DNA of 43,381 bases from a virus: positions 1-43,381 of IMG/VR virus record IMGVR_UViG_3300027851_000052; one strand, 5' to 3'. The position numbers and the translations under genes are program-made. Shown here one piece after another: positions 1 through 7,224 of this stretch. Position 1 is the first letter of the stretch; every line of letters starts with the position of its first letter. A model generated the notes under the pieces. It was not told the origin of the DNA, ran no database searches, and saw only the letters and a list, made by a program, of their open reading frames with translations.

Positions 1-220
1 TAGGTTCCCTGGCATGTTCAGATATTTGTACTGTCTATGGCAGTAGTTCAATTATTTGTACTTATTGGTACTGGCCTGTTCTTACCTGTTCTTACCTGTT
101 CTTACCTGTTCTTACCTGTTCTTACCTATTCTTACCTGTTCTTACCTATTCTTACCTATTCTTACCTATTCTTACCTATTCTTACCTATTCTTACCTATT
201 CTTACCTATTCTTACCTATT
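1..220. repeat. Left copy of the terminal repeat (with 10-bp tandem array)
   Basis: The first 80 bases recur exactly at 43077-43156. They are followed by 14 units of the 10-mer CTTACCTRTT (81-220), with the variable base in the order GGGG A G then eight A. The right copy has at least 22 units in a different order. A sequence repeated at both contig ends is expected for the direct terminal repeats of T7-like phages. T7 itself carries short tandem repeats next to its terminal repeat, so an array here has precedent. The outer limits of the true repeat cannot be fixed, because the right copy ends inside the array. Confidence 0.85.
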
Positions 221-229
221 CTGGCCAGT

Positions 230-614
230 GTTTTCCGGGCTGTCTCTTGGCACTGGCTCGGAGTACCGTTCTTGGTACTCTTTCTTGGTCGCGGTGGATG
301 GATATCACTTTTATACTTTGATGCTCAAACAATCATCTTTTCAATCCATGCTATTCATCCATGCTATTCCATGCACTCTTTCCCTGCATCCTTGGCTATA
401 CCCGGTCCACGCCTAGGACGCCCTATTTCCTACTCTAGCACGTGTTCATAGCATGGTTGTCTGCATGGTTCCTCGTGCGCTCCATGCATCCTTCCATGCA
501 TCCTTCCCAGCCCAGCCCAGCCAGGGCAGGCCGCGCTGGAAAGGGTCGCGGGGGACGCGCGCGTTCATCGACCGTCGAGGCCCCCGCGCACAATTTTTTA
601 TCAATTTTTGAGAC
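230..614. other. Noncoding left end with short direct repeats and a GC-rich hairpin
   Basis: I see no credible gene here. The stretch holds direct repeats of CCATGCTATT (about 345-375) and of CCATGCATCCTT with CCCAG runs (about 481-515). It then becomes strongly GC-rich. CGCGGGGG near 547 can pair with CCCCCGCG near 583, leaving a loop of about 26 bases. A run of T follows on the plus strand, so the hairpin looks like a terminator for plus-strand transcription. For the minus strand, on which all the genes lie, only a poor T tract follows. It may end late transcripts leaving the o-spanin gene or act in both directions. Confidence 0.45.
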
Positions 615-896
615 CTACTCCTTAGCTAGTCTCTCAATCACATCAATGTACAGCAACAGGTGCTTAGCATCCTCTTCATGCATAAGCATCCACCTCTCGC
701 CCTCAGCTTCAAAGAACCTTAGTGTCCTTAGCTCCGGGCGAGGAGGCAGGGTCTTCTTCTGCTGCACTTGAGGCAGCACCTGAGGCTGCACTCGATTCAG
801 ACCTAGACCCGAACCTAGACAACCATGCAGACTCAGGGTCGTTATAAACAGCAGAGTTAAAAGCAGCCCATTCCAGTTCCTCTTTCTCCTTAGCAT
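615..896 (-). CDS. Outer-membrane spanin lipoprotein (Rz1-like)
   Basis: This 93-residue protein starts with a basic, hydrophobic signal sequence of about 25 residues ending in the lipobox LSLHGC, so it should be cleaved and lipidated at the Cys. The mature part is short, with a Pro/Gln-rich stretch (QVLPQVQQKKTLPPRPEL). This fits an outer-membrane spanin, which joins the inner-membrane spanin across the periplasm and helps fuse the membranes at lysis. About two thirds of the gene lies inside the preceding spanin gene in another frame, the usual embedded Rz/Rz1 layout. The ATG was chosen because GGAGG lies six bases upstream; a GTG one codon earlier is too close to it. The presence of spanins implies a Gram-negative host. 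Confidence 0.8.
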   Translation of the reverse strand: MLRRKRNWNGLLLTLLFITTLSLHGCLGSGLGLNRVQPQVLPQVQQKKTLPPRPELRTLRFFEAEGERWMLMHEEDAKHLLLYIDVIERLAKE

Positions 897-1014
897 CACG
901 AACCTCCTTAGCTATCCTATCTTCCCTCTCTGTCTGATACCTCATAGCCATATAGCTAAAGAGGCTCTGAGCTGCTGACCCGAGAGCAGCCAGCAGCTTA
1001 ATCAGAGCAGTCAT
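709..1014 (-). CDS. Putative inner-membrane spanin (Rz-like)
   Basis: A 101-residue protein with a moderately hydrophobic N-terminal segment (residues about 3-24), a charged helical stretch likely to form a coiled coil (QTEREDRIAKEVRDAKEKEE) and a low-complexity Ser/Ala/Glu tail. That order matches an inner-membrane spanin: membrane anchor, then periplasmic rod. It ends inside the o-spanin gene, and its simple tail is the part that shares DNA with it. AGGAGG lies four bases before the ATG. It follows the holin gene in the lysis cassette. The anchor is weaker than in lambda Rz, so the call rests partly on gene position. Confidence 0.65.
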   Translation of the reverse strand: MTALIKLLAALGSAAQSLFSYMAMRYQTEREDRIAKEVRDAKEKEELEWAAFNSAVYNDPESAWLSRFGSRSESSAASGAASSAAEEDPASSPGAKDTKVL

Positions 1015-1032
1015 GCAACCTCCTATTCCTTC

Positions 1033-1233
1033 TTACTTCTTCTCTTTAGAAGCCATGACTCTACCTACAATAGCCAGAGCACCACCTACGCCACCAGCTA
1101 CAACTACAGCAGCCTCAGCGAGAGAAGCCTGATCCTCGGGACTAACAACAATCCCGAATGCACCAGCTACAGCAGCAGCAATAGCGATGATCCCACCCCA
1201 GACACCCTTAGACATGTACCATGCTTTGTCCAT
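1033..1233 (-). CDS. Holin
   Basis: A 66-residue membrane protein with two hydrophobic segments, WGGIIAIAAAVAGAFGIVV and AAVVVAGGVGGALAIVGRV. They are joined by a short polar turn (SPEDQASLAE), and the tail is basic (ASKEKK). Two membrane helices and a charged C-terminus fit a small holin that opens the inner membrane and releases the endolysin encoded just upstream. Its ribosome site (AAGGAG) is strong. It lies between the endolysin and the spanin pair, so the window has a complete lysis cassette. Confidence 0.75.
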   Translation of the reverse strand: MDKAWYMSKGVWGGIIAIAAAVAGAFGIVVSPEDQASLAEAAVVVAGGVGGALAIVGRVMASKEKK

Positions 1234-1275
1234 TACTTAGTACTCCTTACTTTACTTACTCTTTACTCTTTACTC

Positions 1276-1314
1276 ATGCACTCTTTATGCACTCTTTATG
1301 CACTCTTTATGCAC
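1276..1314. repeat. 11-bp tandem repeat at the end of the endolysin gene
   Basis: Three copies of ATGCACTCTTT are followed by a partial copy. The repeat covers the last codons and stop of the endolysin gene, so its C-terminal HKECIKSA is encoded by repeat units, and it runs into the gap before the holin gene. Further ACTCTTT-like copies continue toward 1255. Slippage here could vary the end of the endolysin. Confidence 0.7.
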
Positions 1315-1821
1315 GTTAATCAACCTACGCATCCACCCTAGTCCGAACACCCTGAAGTTCTTGTTCTCGCTGTACCGTACTCCCCGCAGGGCCATGAACT
1401 CAGTCAGGATGCGGTCTGGGTTCTTCGCCAAGGCTCCAAGGGTCTGAGGTCCGAGAATCCCATCCTGGCGCACCTGAGCGGCCCGCTGAAGGGCTCGGCG
1501 GGTCCAAGTGACCCCTTGGTTCACCCCGGCGTCGAACGCAGCCAGGGCGATCTGGCGGGGCATCTCAGAGGCCCGGAGAGCGTCCCAGTAATCCTTCCGG
1601 TAAATACGTCCAGCCTGCTCCCTGGAAAGCAGGAGGATGGCATCTCGGCCTAACCAGGGGTAGCTCCGCAGGGAGATTCCCCAGTTCGTTAGACCGCCGG
1701 GATCAGCCGGGTGCTGAACCAGACCGCCTTCATGCTTCAGGATGAACTCAAGGACATCAGGAGGAAGGGGCTTAGTGTACCCATTCTCCGTTAGCATTCT
1801 ATCTATTGTACTCGGAGTCAT
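1285..1821 (-). CDS. Endolysin, GH108-type muramidase
   Basis: A 178-residue peptidoglycan hydrolase. Residues about 25-50 carry the glycoside hydrolase 108 signature EGG....PADPGGLTNWGI; the Glu of EGG is the expected catalytic acid. A second region (QDGILGPQTLGAL) resembles the peptidoglycan-binding part found in this family. No signal peptide is visible, so release should depend on the holin encoded next. The gene body (about 1380-1720) is more GC-rich than its surroundings and lacks the GTAC tetramers common elsewhere, which suggests a different recent history. Confidence 0.88.
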   Translation of the reverse strand: MTPSTIDRMLTENGYTKPLPPDVLEFILKHEGGLVQHPADPGGLTNWGISLRSYPWLGRDAILLLSREQAGRIYRKDYWDALRASEMPRQIALAAFDAGVNQGVTWTRRALQRAAQVRQDGILGPQTLGALAKNPDRILTEFMALRGVRYSENKNFRVFGLGWMRRLINVHKECIKSA

Positions 1822-1833
1822 CAGGTACCCTTG

Positions 1834-2160
1834 TTACTTAGAGTCGCTGGGTACATCCCCTTCAGGAGCATTAGTCCCATCAGCAAGACGATGCTGGAAC
1901 TTATGCTGGAACTTATGCTGGAACTTAGCTTTCTCAGCTTCACGAGCAGCACGCTTCTCCAGGTCACGCTTGATTTCAGCAAGACGATCCTCAAGGCACT
2001 CATCAGCGTACTTAAAGAGTACCTTCAATGTCTGTTTCACAGCTTTATGCTGAGACTCAGAACGAATATCCTGACATGCTTTCTTACCTACCTCTCTGAG
2101 CTTGAAGGTAATACCAGAGATGTCCTGCTCGAAAGGCAGTTCATTAGGATTCATAGCCAT
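1834..2160 (-). CDS. Small charged helical protein of unknown function
   Basis: I do not recognise this 108-residue protein. It is mostly charged and helical (residues about 25-80), then carries a short repeat, FQHKFQHKFQHR, encoded by three 12-bp units. It ends in an acidic polar tail. The start was placed at MAMNPNEL because AAGGAG lies just before it and its ATG overlaps the stop of the large terminase gene (TAATG), indicating coupled translation. It lies between terminase and endolysin. No membrane segment is visible, so it is not an obvious holin. Confidence 0.7.
   Translation of the reverse strand: MAMNPNELPFEQDISGITFKLREVGKKACQDIRSESQHKAVKQTLKVLFKYADECLEDRLAEIKRDLEKRAAREAEKAKFQHKFQHKFQHRLADGTNAPEGDVPSDSK
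1891..1926. repeat. 12-bp in-frame tandem repeat
   Basis: Three perfect copies of ATGCTGGAACTT (plus strand). On the coding strand each adds four residues (FQHK), so copy-number change would keep the frame. Confidence 0.85.
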
Positions 2161-3938
2161 TAACCTCTCCTTATACTTAGTCTTGAAGCTACATTGCATA
2201 GCTTACGTTTAATAAGGCCGTAATCCCGCCCGTCACCGAGAGGGTCTTTCATCCTCTTATTCCATTCACGAAGCTGCTCTTTCTGTCTGTTCTTCTCACC
2301 ATCCTGAGCCATAGCCTTTACCCAGTACAAACAGGACATAGCCAAGGCTTCAAGGCGGTCGTCATGCAACAGAGAGCCACGCTCCCTAGTCAATCTTATG
2401 AGCTGGTACAACCAAGAGTACTGCGCCTTCACAGCAGCTTCGTACTGCTGACACGTATTCCAGTCATGCTCAATACAATGCGAAGAGACCACTAGCTTGC
2501 TGTTACCAAGCAAGGGTTCCAGTGCTCCAATGATACGCTCTTCCTTCTGCCCTGAGTGCCACGGTTCTTCTAAGCCGCATTTATGAACCTTAAGGATTTT
2601 GGGCATAAGGACAGCAGCGTACATACCATTGCCGTAGTTCTTCTCAATACCTATAACATCAGGCTTCCACTTCTCGGCTACCTGTACCAGCTTATCTAAG
2701 CTCGCTTCATCAAGGCCACCAGGGACACCACCAACTTCTACAGCGTACACATAACCGTTAGCAGCCTTAGTGACGGCGTACCCAGTTTCGTCTGCATTCG
2801 CACCACCACCAGCGGGGTCTATGAACATATGACAACCAACGAAGTTCGTGAACTCGTCACTGGACTTGCTAGCCCTGTACACCCTAGCTTTAACTGGGAA
2901 GTCAAGAGGCAGACTGAATCGCTTATCCTCTGATGCAATGAAGTTCAACTCGCAAGGACTACGCTCTCCCAGATCAGCTACTATCAATCTCTCTGCCTTA
3001 AGTGGATACCGCATTGCATCCGACAGTCGTGTATCAAGCATGTGCTGAAGCTGGAAGTACGCTGCACCTTGGTCTAGTTCTTTCTTAGTAAGAGTGCCCT
3101 CGTCTAATATCACAGGGTCAGTGGGTCGTCCACGATCCTGCAATGGACCACCGCCTTCTCTAAGGCTAGGGTCAGACTGAACCCGCTTCAGGATACTTGG
3201 CGCGAGGAGTCCGTTGTAGTTCTCTTCTTCCTTGAAGGTAGGATACCGCCCAGGCCATACCCGTACAGTGTACCCACGTGACGGGAGGCTGTTATAAATA
3301 CTGTCGATACTCTGAGGTGTACCAAGATACACGATTCGACCAGTACTACAAATACTCGTGAACTCCTTAGTCAAGTACCTGAGAGTTTCACGCTGAGATT
3401 CAGTCTGGCTATTCTTAGGAGTCTCGATGTCATCTGCAATCAACAGGTCTGCACGATTGCCACTCAAGGAACCAGTAATAGGTCTGCACTTAATACTAGG
3501 AGACTTCTCCGGTCCCTTGAGTTCATGGTGAATGTCGAAAGCCTTCACGCTCTCCCTGTCACCCTTTGCCTTGTCTGGGCGCAAGCACTCCAGTTCAGGC
3601 ATCCCACGGATGATCTGGATAACCCAGTTACTTATCTCAGTAGCCATGTCATCTGTACTAGAGACAATTAGGACACGGCTTTGAGGATTATGAATTAAGC
3701 ACCATACAGCGTACGCAGCAGTGATCGTTGTCTTAGCCTGGCCACGCTGAGCCTGGATCATTATGTACAGAGGACCATGCTGCAAGAACGCGGCAATATC
3801 AAGCTGTAACCATGAGCAATTAAAGCCGAGTAGTTCTGTCATTACATCATGCAAGAACACTCTGAAGTCTTTGTAATGCTCCTGTAAGGCTACTAGGTCA
3901 CGCCACCGTTGTTCAGGAGTCATCTGTACAGCAGACAT
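2160..3938 (-). CDS. Terminase large subunit (T7 gp19-like packaging ATPase/nuclease)
   Basis: This 592-residue protein drives DNA into the prohead and cuts concatemers. The N-terminal ATPase shows the Walker A-like QRGQAKTT (about residues 63-70) and the Walker B ADLLIADDIE. The C-terminal nuclease region shows FIDPAGGG and, near the end, HDDRLEAL, which supply acidic metal-binding residues. Its length matches T7-type large terminases. Its ATG overlaps the stop of the small terminase gene by one base (TAATG). The T7-type terminase agrees with the direct terminal repeats seen at the contig ends. Confidence 0.93.
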   Translation of the reverse strand: MSAVQMTPEQRWRDLVALQEHYKDFRVFLHDVMTELLGFNCSWLQLDIAAFLQHGPLYIMIQAQRGQAKTTITAAYAVWCLIHNPQSRVLIVSSTDDMATEISNWVIQIIRGMPELECLRPDKAKGDRESVKAFDIHHELKGPEKSPSIKCRPITGSLSGNRADLLIADDIETPKNSQTESQRETLRYLTKEFTSICSTGRIVYLGTPQSIDSIYNSLPSRGYTVRVWPGRYPTFKEEENYNGLLAPSILKRVQSDPSLREGGGPLQDRGRPTDPVILDEGTLTKKELDQGAAYFQLQHMLDTRLSDAMRYPLKAERLIVADLGERSPCELNFIASEDKRFSLPLDFPVKARVYRASKSSDEFTNFVGCHMFIDPAGGGANADETGYAVTKAANGYVYAVEVGGVPGGLDEASLDKLVQVAEKWKPDVIGIEKNYGNGMYAAVLMPKILKVHKCGLEEPWHSGQKEERIIGALEPLLGNSKLVVSSHCIEHDWNTCQQYEAAVKAQYSWLYQLIRLTRERGSLLHDDRLEALAMSCLYWVKAMAQDGEKNRQKEQLREWNKRMKDPLGDGRDYGLIKRKLCNVASRLSIRRG

Positions 3939-4258
3939 TACTGACAGACCTCCTGCATGTCATCGAACTCAATAGCCGGGAGGGGCTTACCTGCACGCTT
4001 GAGCTTAGCTCTAAGCCGCTTCTCAGTGCTAGTAAGTTCATCGAGTTCACTCGGCTGACACGTGATGTCGTTGTTCTTCAGGAAAGTATTAATACTATTC
4101 AACAGCGCGGGAGATACAGCACTAGCCGCAATAGCTCTAGTCTGGGCATCATCTGAATCCAATGCACTCAAGATGGACTGCACGATCTTCAGGTACAGTT
4201 CAGTCTGGTATTTGTGCAGTTCAGCAAGCTCGTTCTCAGTACCTGCATTCTTTCTCAT
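3938..4258 (-). CDS. Terminase small subunit (DNA maturase A-like)
   Basis: A 106-residue, mainly helical protein directly upstream of the large terminase, with which it overlaps by one base. Its size, charge pattern and position match the small terminase of T7-like phages, which recognises the concatemer and regulates cutting. No diagnostic motif is visible, so the call depends mostly on synteny. An AGGA site precedes the ATG. Confidence 0.75.
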   Translation of the reverse strand: MRKNAGTENELAELHKYQTELYLKIVQSILSALDSDDAQTRAIAASAVSPALLNSINTFLKNNDITCQPSELDELTSTEKRLRAKLKRAGKPLPAIEFDDMQEVCQ

Positions 4259-4259
4259 A

Positions 4260-4532
4260 TTACATCCTATCCAAGTTAAAGTAAGCAGTTACCGCAGTTA
4301 GGACAAGCACCCAGATTACTCGCTCCATCCAATGATTCTTGTTCATGCTTGCCTCTAGTACACGGACACGCGCTTCTAGGTCGGTCTTAGCCTCTTCAAG
4401 ATTCTCTAATCGAATGTCGCAAGCAGCTCTGTTAATCATAAGATCACTCAACTGCGTTAATGTCTCGTTTATCCGACCTAACCACTCTTCAATGCGGTCA
4501 AACCGTGGGCCTTCACTACAATCATGCGCCAT
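4260..4532 (-). CDS. XhlA-like coiled-coil membrane protein
   Basis: A 90-residue protein with a long heptad-rich helix (residues about 10-65, LENLEEAKTDLEARVRVLEA) and one C-terminal membrane helix (VIWVLVLTAVTAYF). This design matches the haemolysin XhlA family, which often sits in phage lysis modules and assists membrane disruption. The gene lies just upstream of the terminase pair rather than next to the holin. It could instead serve another membrane role. Confidence 0.6.
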   Translation of the reverse strand: MAHDCSEGPRFDRIEEWLGRINETLTQLSDLMINRAACDIRLENLEEAKTDLEARVRVLEASMNKNHWMERVIWVLVLTAVTAYFNLDRM

Positions 4533-4774
4533 ACAGACTCCTTAATAAGTTATTACTTATATCGAGGCTACCTTGCAGCAGCCTCTAATAAACAAGAACT
4601 TAATCTAACTCTTTACTGCGCGTCCTTCTTGAAGTTCTCGTACGACATATTTACTCCTACTGATTACGAATAACTGAGCGGCCCCCCCTAGCTCTCACCT
4701 GAGCCGCTTTTCACCGTCAGATTTTCACCGATTTTCACCCCGCGCACCCGATAAAAAGGTGCGCAAAAGGTGCT
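4533..4774. other. Intergenic region after the tailspike gene
   Basis: Apart from the 11-codon frame annotated separately, I see no gene. Near the tailspike end there are repeats of TTTTCACCG (about 4718-4740) and two inverted repeats: GCGCACC/GGTGCGC (about 4742-4764) and AGCGGC/GCCGCT (about 4678-4710), the second followed by TTTT on the plus strand. These may act in ending transcripts. The GC-rich, GTAC-poor composition of the distal tailspike continues to about 4680 and then stops, which marks the likely edge of the exchanged segment. Confidence 0.45.
4613..4648 (-). CDS. Possible 11-residue mini-gene
   Basis: The frame MSYENFKKDAQ is preceded by a good ribosome site (AGGAG, seven bases before the ATG) in an otherwise empty gap. 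It could be a short translated peptide or the surviving start of a gene cut off when the tailspike segment was exchanged. Nothing indicates a function. Confidence 0.25.
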   Translation of the reverse strand: MSYENFKKDAQ

Positions 4775-6814
4775 CTATGCAGACGCCACCCAGTTGGCTG
4801 AAACCGACCCCCCGTTGGTCACACTGAAAAGTAAGATGTGACAACCGGCATCCGTGAGATTCTCGACTGCGTGCCCTACAATGCCGCCACCGGACACGGG
4901 GGTGACAATCACGCTCGGGGCCAGCCCCCCAAAATCAGCCGTGAAAGAAACGGCGATGATCGCCGCGTAGAGGCTACCGTATGCTGCGGACGCCGTCCCG
5001 CTGACAGTCCCCTTTTCGGCTGTCGGGCGCACCTGACGAAGCCCTGTAACCGTTGACAGGCCGCTGAACATGTCATCTATGCCTCGGTGCTGCTGGTCGA
5101 AGAGGAGCACGTTTGCGATGTCGGCGTTGAAGACGATGCCCCTCTCTGTGGTCCCAACGCCCAAGAAGGTGTTTGGTCCCAAGGTGAGATTGTTGATTTT
5201 GGTCAGGTTAATTCCTATGCCGTTGGTCGAGCCGACCTTGAAGGTGTTGCCTGAAATCAAGCAGGTGTCGATATATTTCCAGCTTTGACCCCGGCTTCCG
5301 AACGTGATACAGATGGGTGCGCCCGTGGGGTCTGCCCCCGAAAACTGGTTGTCGGTAATATTGAGGAAAGAAAACGTAGGCTTGTTGACTTCGTCCGCTT
5401 CTGTGTTGAACGCCAGCCCGGCGACGATAAAGTTCTCGAAAGAGTTTCCGTCGATGATGAGGATGGAAGTATTGCCGGGGGTAATGTCCGTCCCGGTCCA
5501 CGCATAGTCGCCGTTGAAATGCACAGCACCAGCCAGGAATTTGTTTCCGGTGAGTTTCAGCCCGCCCGAGTTAACCTGACTTATGTGTACAGTTCCCGTC
5601 TCTGCGCCTGCGTCAAAAGTGCATCCCGTGATGTTGTGATCACCGGCGTCATTCTCAATCGTGTTCTCAATCCGAACGCCGACAGAGATAATGCTTGCAA
5701 AATAACAGTTGTCGATTTTGAGGCTGACCCCGGTCTTTGAGGATATAGCAGTGTGCGCCTTTGAGAACGTAATCCGCTCGATTGTGGTGTGTTGATTGAC
5801 CAGGGCACTTTCTAGCAGGATGTACGCACCACCCGTCTGCGTGCCAGAGCTGTCCATGATAAAGTCTTCGATGACCACCGCGTTGCTTGTCGTGATGGTG
5901 ATTTTATTGGTCGAAAGGTTATTTGTGCGGAGAAAAGTCCTTCGCCCTGCACCGCGAAGGGTCACGGGCCTGTCGATGGTCAATGCGCTGTAAAGGTAGA
6001 CGCCAGCCGGAAAATTAACAACACCACCCCACTGCGCACTGACAGAGTTGATCGCCGCCTGTATCGCTGCTGTGACATCGAGACTCGCCGTCCCAGCCTT
6101 CACGTCGGCGATCTGTGCAGCCGTCATAAAGTCGAAAACGCTGACCGTTTCTCGCCCCTTGTCTTGTAGGGTGCGCTCAACCGCACCCGTCCCGTCTTGC
6201 AGGAACCCAACGAGCGCAGAGCCGCCACTTCCTTCAATAGCGTCCAGCCTGTCTTTCACGGACCCGCTACCGTAACCAACGAGGTCAGCCCCATCTGAAG
6301 TACCAAGAGTAACAAGTGCTTGTACATCTGCGCTGAATTCTCTTAGTTTCTCAAAAGTTACTACTGAAGTTGGATTAGTACTATCAGCCTTAACACCAAT
6401 AATATTGAATCCATGCATATCAATATCTGTGTAGATATTAGCAAGCCCGAACCCATCAAGCACTTCCTGCAAAGCCATCATGAGTTGCAAGTGGCTTTCG
6501 TCCAAAGAGGGATAGTCAAGAATACTGCCATTACTATACAGGTGCATCAGTAAGTCTTTTGGGATCACTCTACGAAACACAATAGACTCACCTACTCCAG
6601 GTACTGCCCCGCCAATCTGCACCATACCGGTATCGCCGGGCAAGAAAGTAAGTTCCCTGTAAATAGGATTCCCAATACCGTCTTCCTCACTGTTCACCTG
6701 ACACGTCACAAACGCTGGGCGTAAATACCCAAGGGTGAAGTTCACGGAGTACGTATCAGTGATTCCATCCCCTTTATACTCGATGTAACTATACCCTGTT
6801 CTTACTTCACTCAT
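4775..6814 (-). CDS. Tailspike: T7-type adaptor plus beta-helix depolymerase-like domain
   Basis: A 679-residue receptor-binding protein. Residues 1 to about 170 form the conserved virion-attachment part (start MSEVRTGYSYIEYKGDG, then FTLGYLRPAFVTCQV), as in T7 gp17 relatives. After a linker, residues about 215-600 have the look of a pectate-lyase-type right-handed beta-helix: a fold-leading stretch (ETVSVFDF) followed by many N/G/T-rich turns such as GNSFENF and GNTFKVG. Such spikes usually bind or cut surface polysaccharide; no catalytic residues can be assigned. DNA for the distal part (about 4680-6290) is GC-rich and nearly lacks GTAC, whereas the adaptor part is like the rest of the genome. 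This indicates domain exchange. A UNCG-loop hairpin and AAGGAG precede the start. Confidence 0.88.
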   Translation of the reverse strand: MSEVRTGYSYIEYKGDGITDTYSVNFTLGYLRPAFVTCQVNSEEDGIGNPIYRELTFLPGDTGMVQIGGAVPGVGESIVFRRVIPKDLLMHLYSNGSILDYPSLDESHLQLMMALQEVLDGFGLANIYTDIDMHGFNIIGVKADSTNPTSVVTFEKLREFSADVQALVTLGTSDGADLVGYGSGSVKDRLDAIEGSGGSALVGFLQDGTGAVERTLQDKGRETVSVFDFMTAAQIADVKAGTASLDVTAAIQAAINSVSAQWGGVVNFPAGVYLYSALTIDRPVTLRGAGRRTFLRTNNLSTNKITITTSNAVVIEDFIMDSSGTQTGGAYILLESALVNQHTTIERITFSKAHTAISSKTGVSLKIDNCYFASIISVGVRIENTIENDAGDHNITGCTFDAGAETGTVHISQVNSGGLKLTGNKFLAGAVHFNGDYAWTGTDITPGNTSILIIDGNSFENFIVAGLAFNTEADEVNKPTFSFLNITDNQFSGADPTGAPICITFGSRGQSWKYIDTCLISGNTFKVGSTNGIGINLTKINNLTLGPNTFLGVGTTERGIVFNADIANVLLFDQQHRGIDDMFSGLSTVTGLRQVRPTAEKGTVSGTASAAYGSLYAAIIAVSFTADFGGLAPSVIVTPVSGGGIVGHAVENLTDAGCHILLFSVTNGGSVSANWVASA

Positions 6815-6827
6815 ACAAGCTCCTTGT

Positions 6828-6845
6828 GGGGAGGCGGACCTCCCC
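6828..6845 (-). promoter_or_regulatory. UNCG-loop hairpin before the tailspike ribosome site
   Basis: On the minus strand GGGGAGG pairs with CCTCCCC around the tetraloop TCCG. The stem lies just upstream of the AAGGAG of the tailspike gene. There is no T tract, so it is not a clear terminator. It may protect the mRNA end or mark a processing site. Confidence 0.55.
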
Positions 6846-6865
6846 GTTAAGTTTTATCCTTAAAG

Positions 6866-7127
6866 CTAGGCTAAGCCAGCGTCAAACCAAATTGAAAGGC
6901 CCATACAGTCATCGCCGTTAGTGCCTAAGACTTTGCCGCTAATGTTAGGAACATCTATAGTAACCACAAACCTTTGCCAAGTGGTCGTTAGTGCCAACTT
7001 TCTCGTCCCACTTGGCAAGTTACATAACTACGCTTCAGTTCCCCAAGGGTGAATTGCAAAGGGAACACATTAGTTACCCGTCACCTTCAAAGATATACGT
7101 GCTAAAACCAGTGCGTATAGGTTCCAT
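6866..7127 (-). pseudogene. Remnant of a former tail fibre gene
   Basis: After a good site (AAGGAG) an ATG opens MEPIRTGFSTYIFEGDG and then stops. A shift of one base at about 7077 continues with VTNVFPLQFTLGELKRSYV and TCQVGRE. Together these parallel the start of the intact tailspike (MSEVRTGYSYIEYKGDG, then FTLGYLRPAFVTCQV). After a further break, another frame reads WQRFVVTIDVPNISGKVLG, TNGDDCMGLSIWFDAGLA and a stop at 6866, the style of a C-terminal carbohydrate-binding domain of tail fibres. So the two ends of an older fibre gene survive, with the middle deleted and frames broken. An 11-bp inverted repeat (6974-6984/7008-7018) sits at the junction. Confidence 0.75.
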
Positions 7128-7138
7128 TACATCTCCTT

Positions 7139-7162
7139 AGAGGGTACATTACTGCACCCTCT
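7139..7162 (-). promoter_or_regulatory. Hairpin before the fibre remnant
   Basis: AGAGGGT (7139-7145) pairs with ACCCTCT (7156-7162) around a 10-base loop. On the minus strand it directly precedes the ribosome site of the fibre remnant and follows the promoter-like motif near 7200, so it would lie in the 5' leader of the tail fibre transcript. Confidence 0.5.
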
Positions 7163-7192
7163 GTACTAGTTATTCTTATTAATCTTTCTACA

Positions 7193-7208
7193 CAAGTACG
7201 GGTTCATG
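7193..7208 (-). promoter_or_regulatory. Candidate phage promoter D (tail fibre/lysis block)
   Basis: The minus strand reads CATGAACCCGTACTTG. It matches the motif found near 17.6, 21.5 and 38.8 kb (TATAAACMCGTACTAG), and shares flanking GTGTAGA with the copy before the capsid gene. It lies between the large internal virion gene and the fibre genes. It is the most divergent of the four. Confidence 0.5.
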
Positions 7209-7224
7209 TACTAATCGACGTGTA

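Noticed and set aside
81-220. CRISPR-like array
   Set aside because: The units are 10 bp with no spacers and no cas genes nearby. They are simple tandem repeats in the terminal redundancy.
37-451. Plus-strand open frames through the left terminal array (repeating YLFLPILT)
   Set aside because: The 10-bp repeat lacks stops in several frames, so reading frames appear by default. No ribosome site is present and all real genes are on the other strand.
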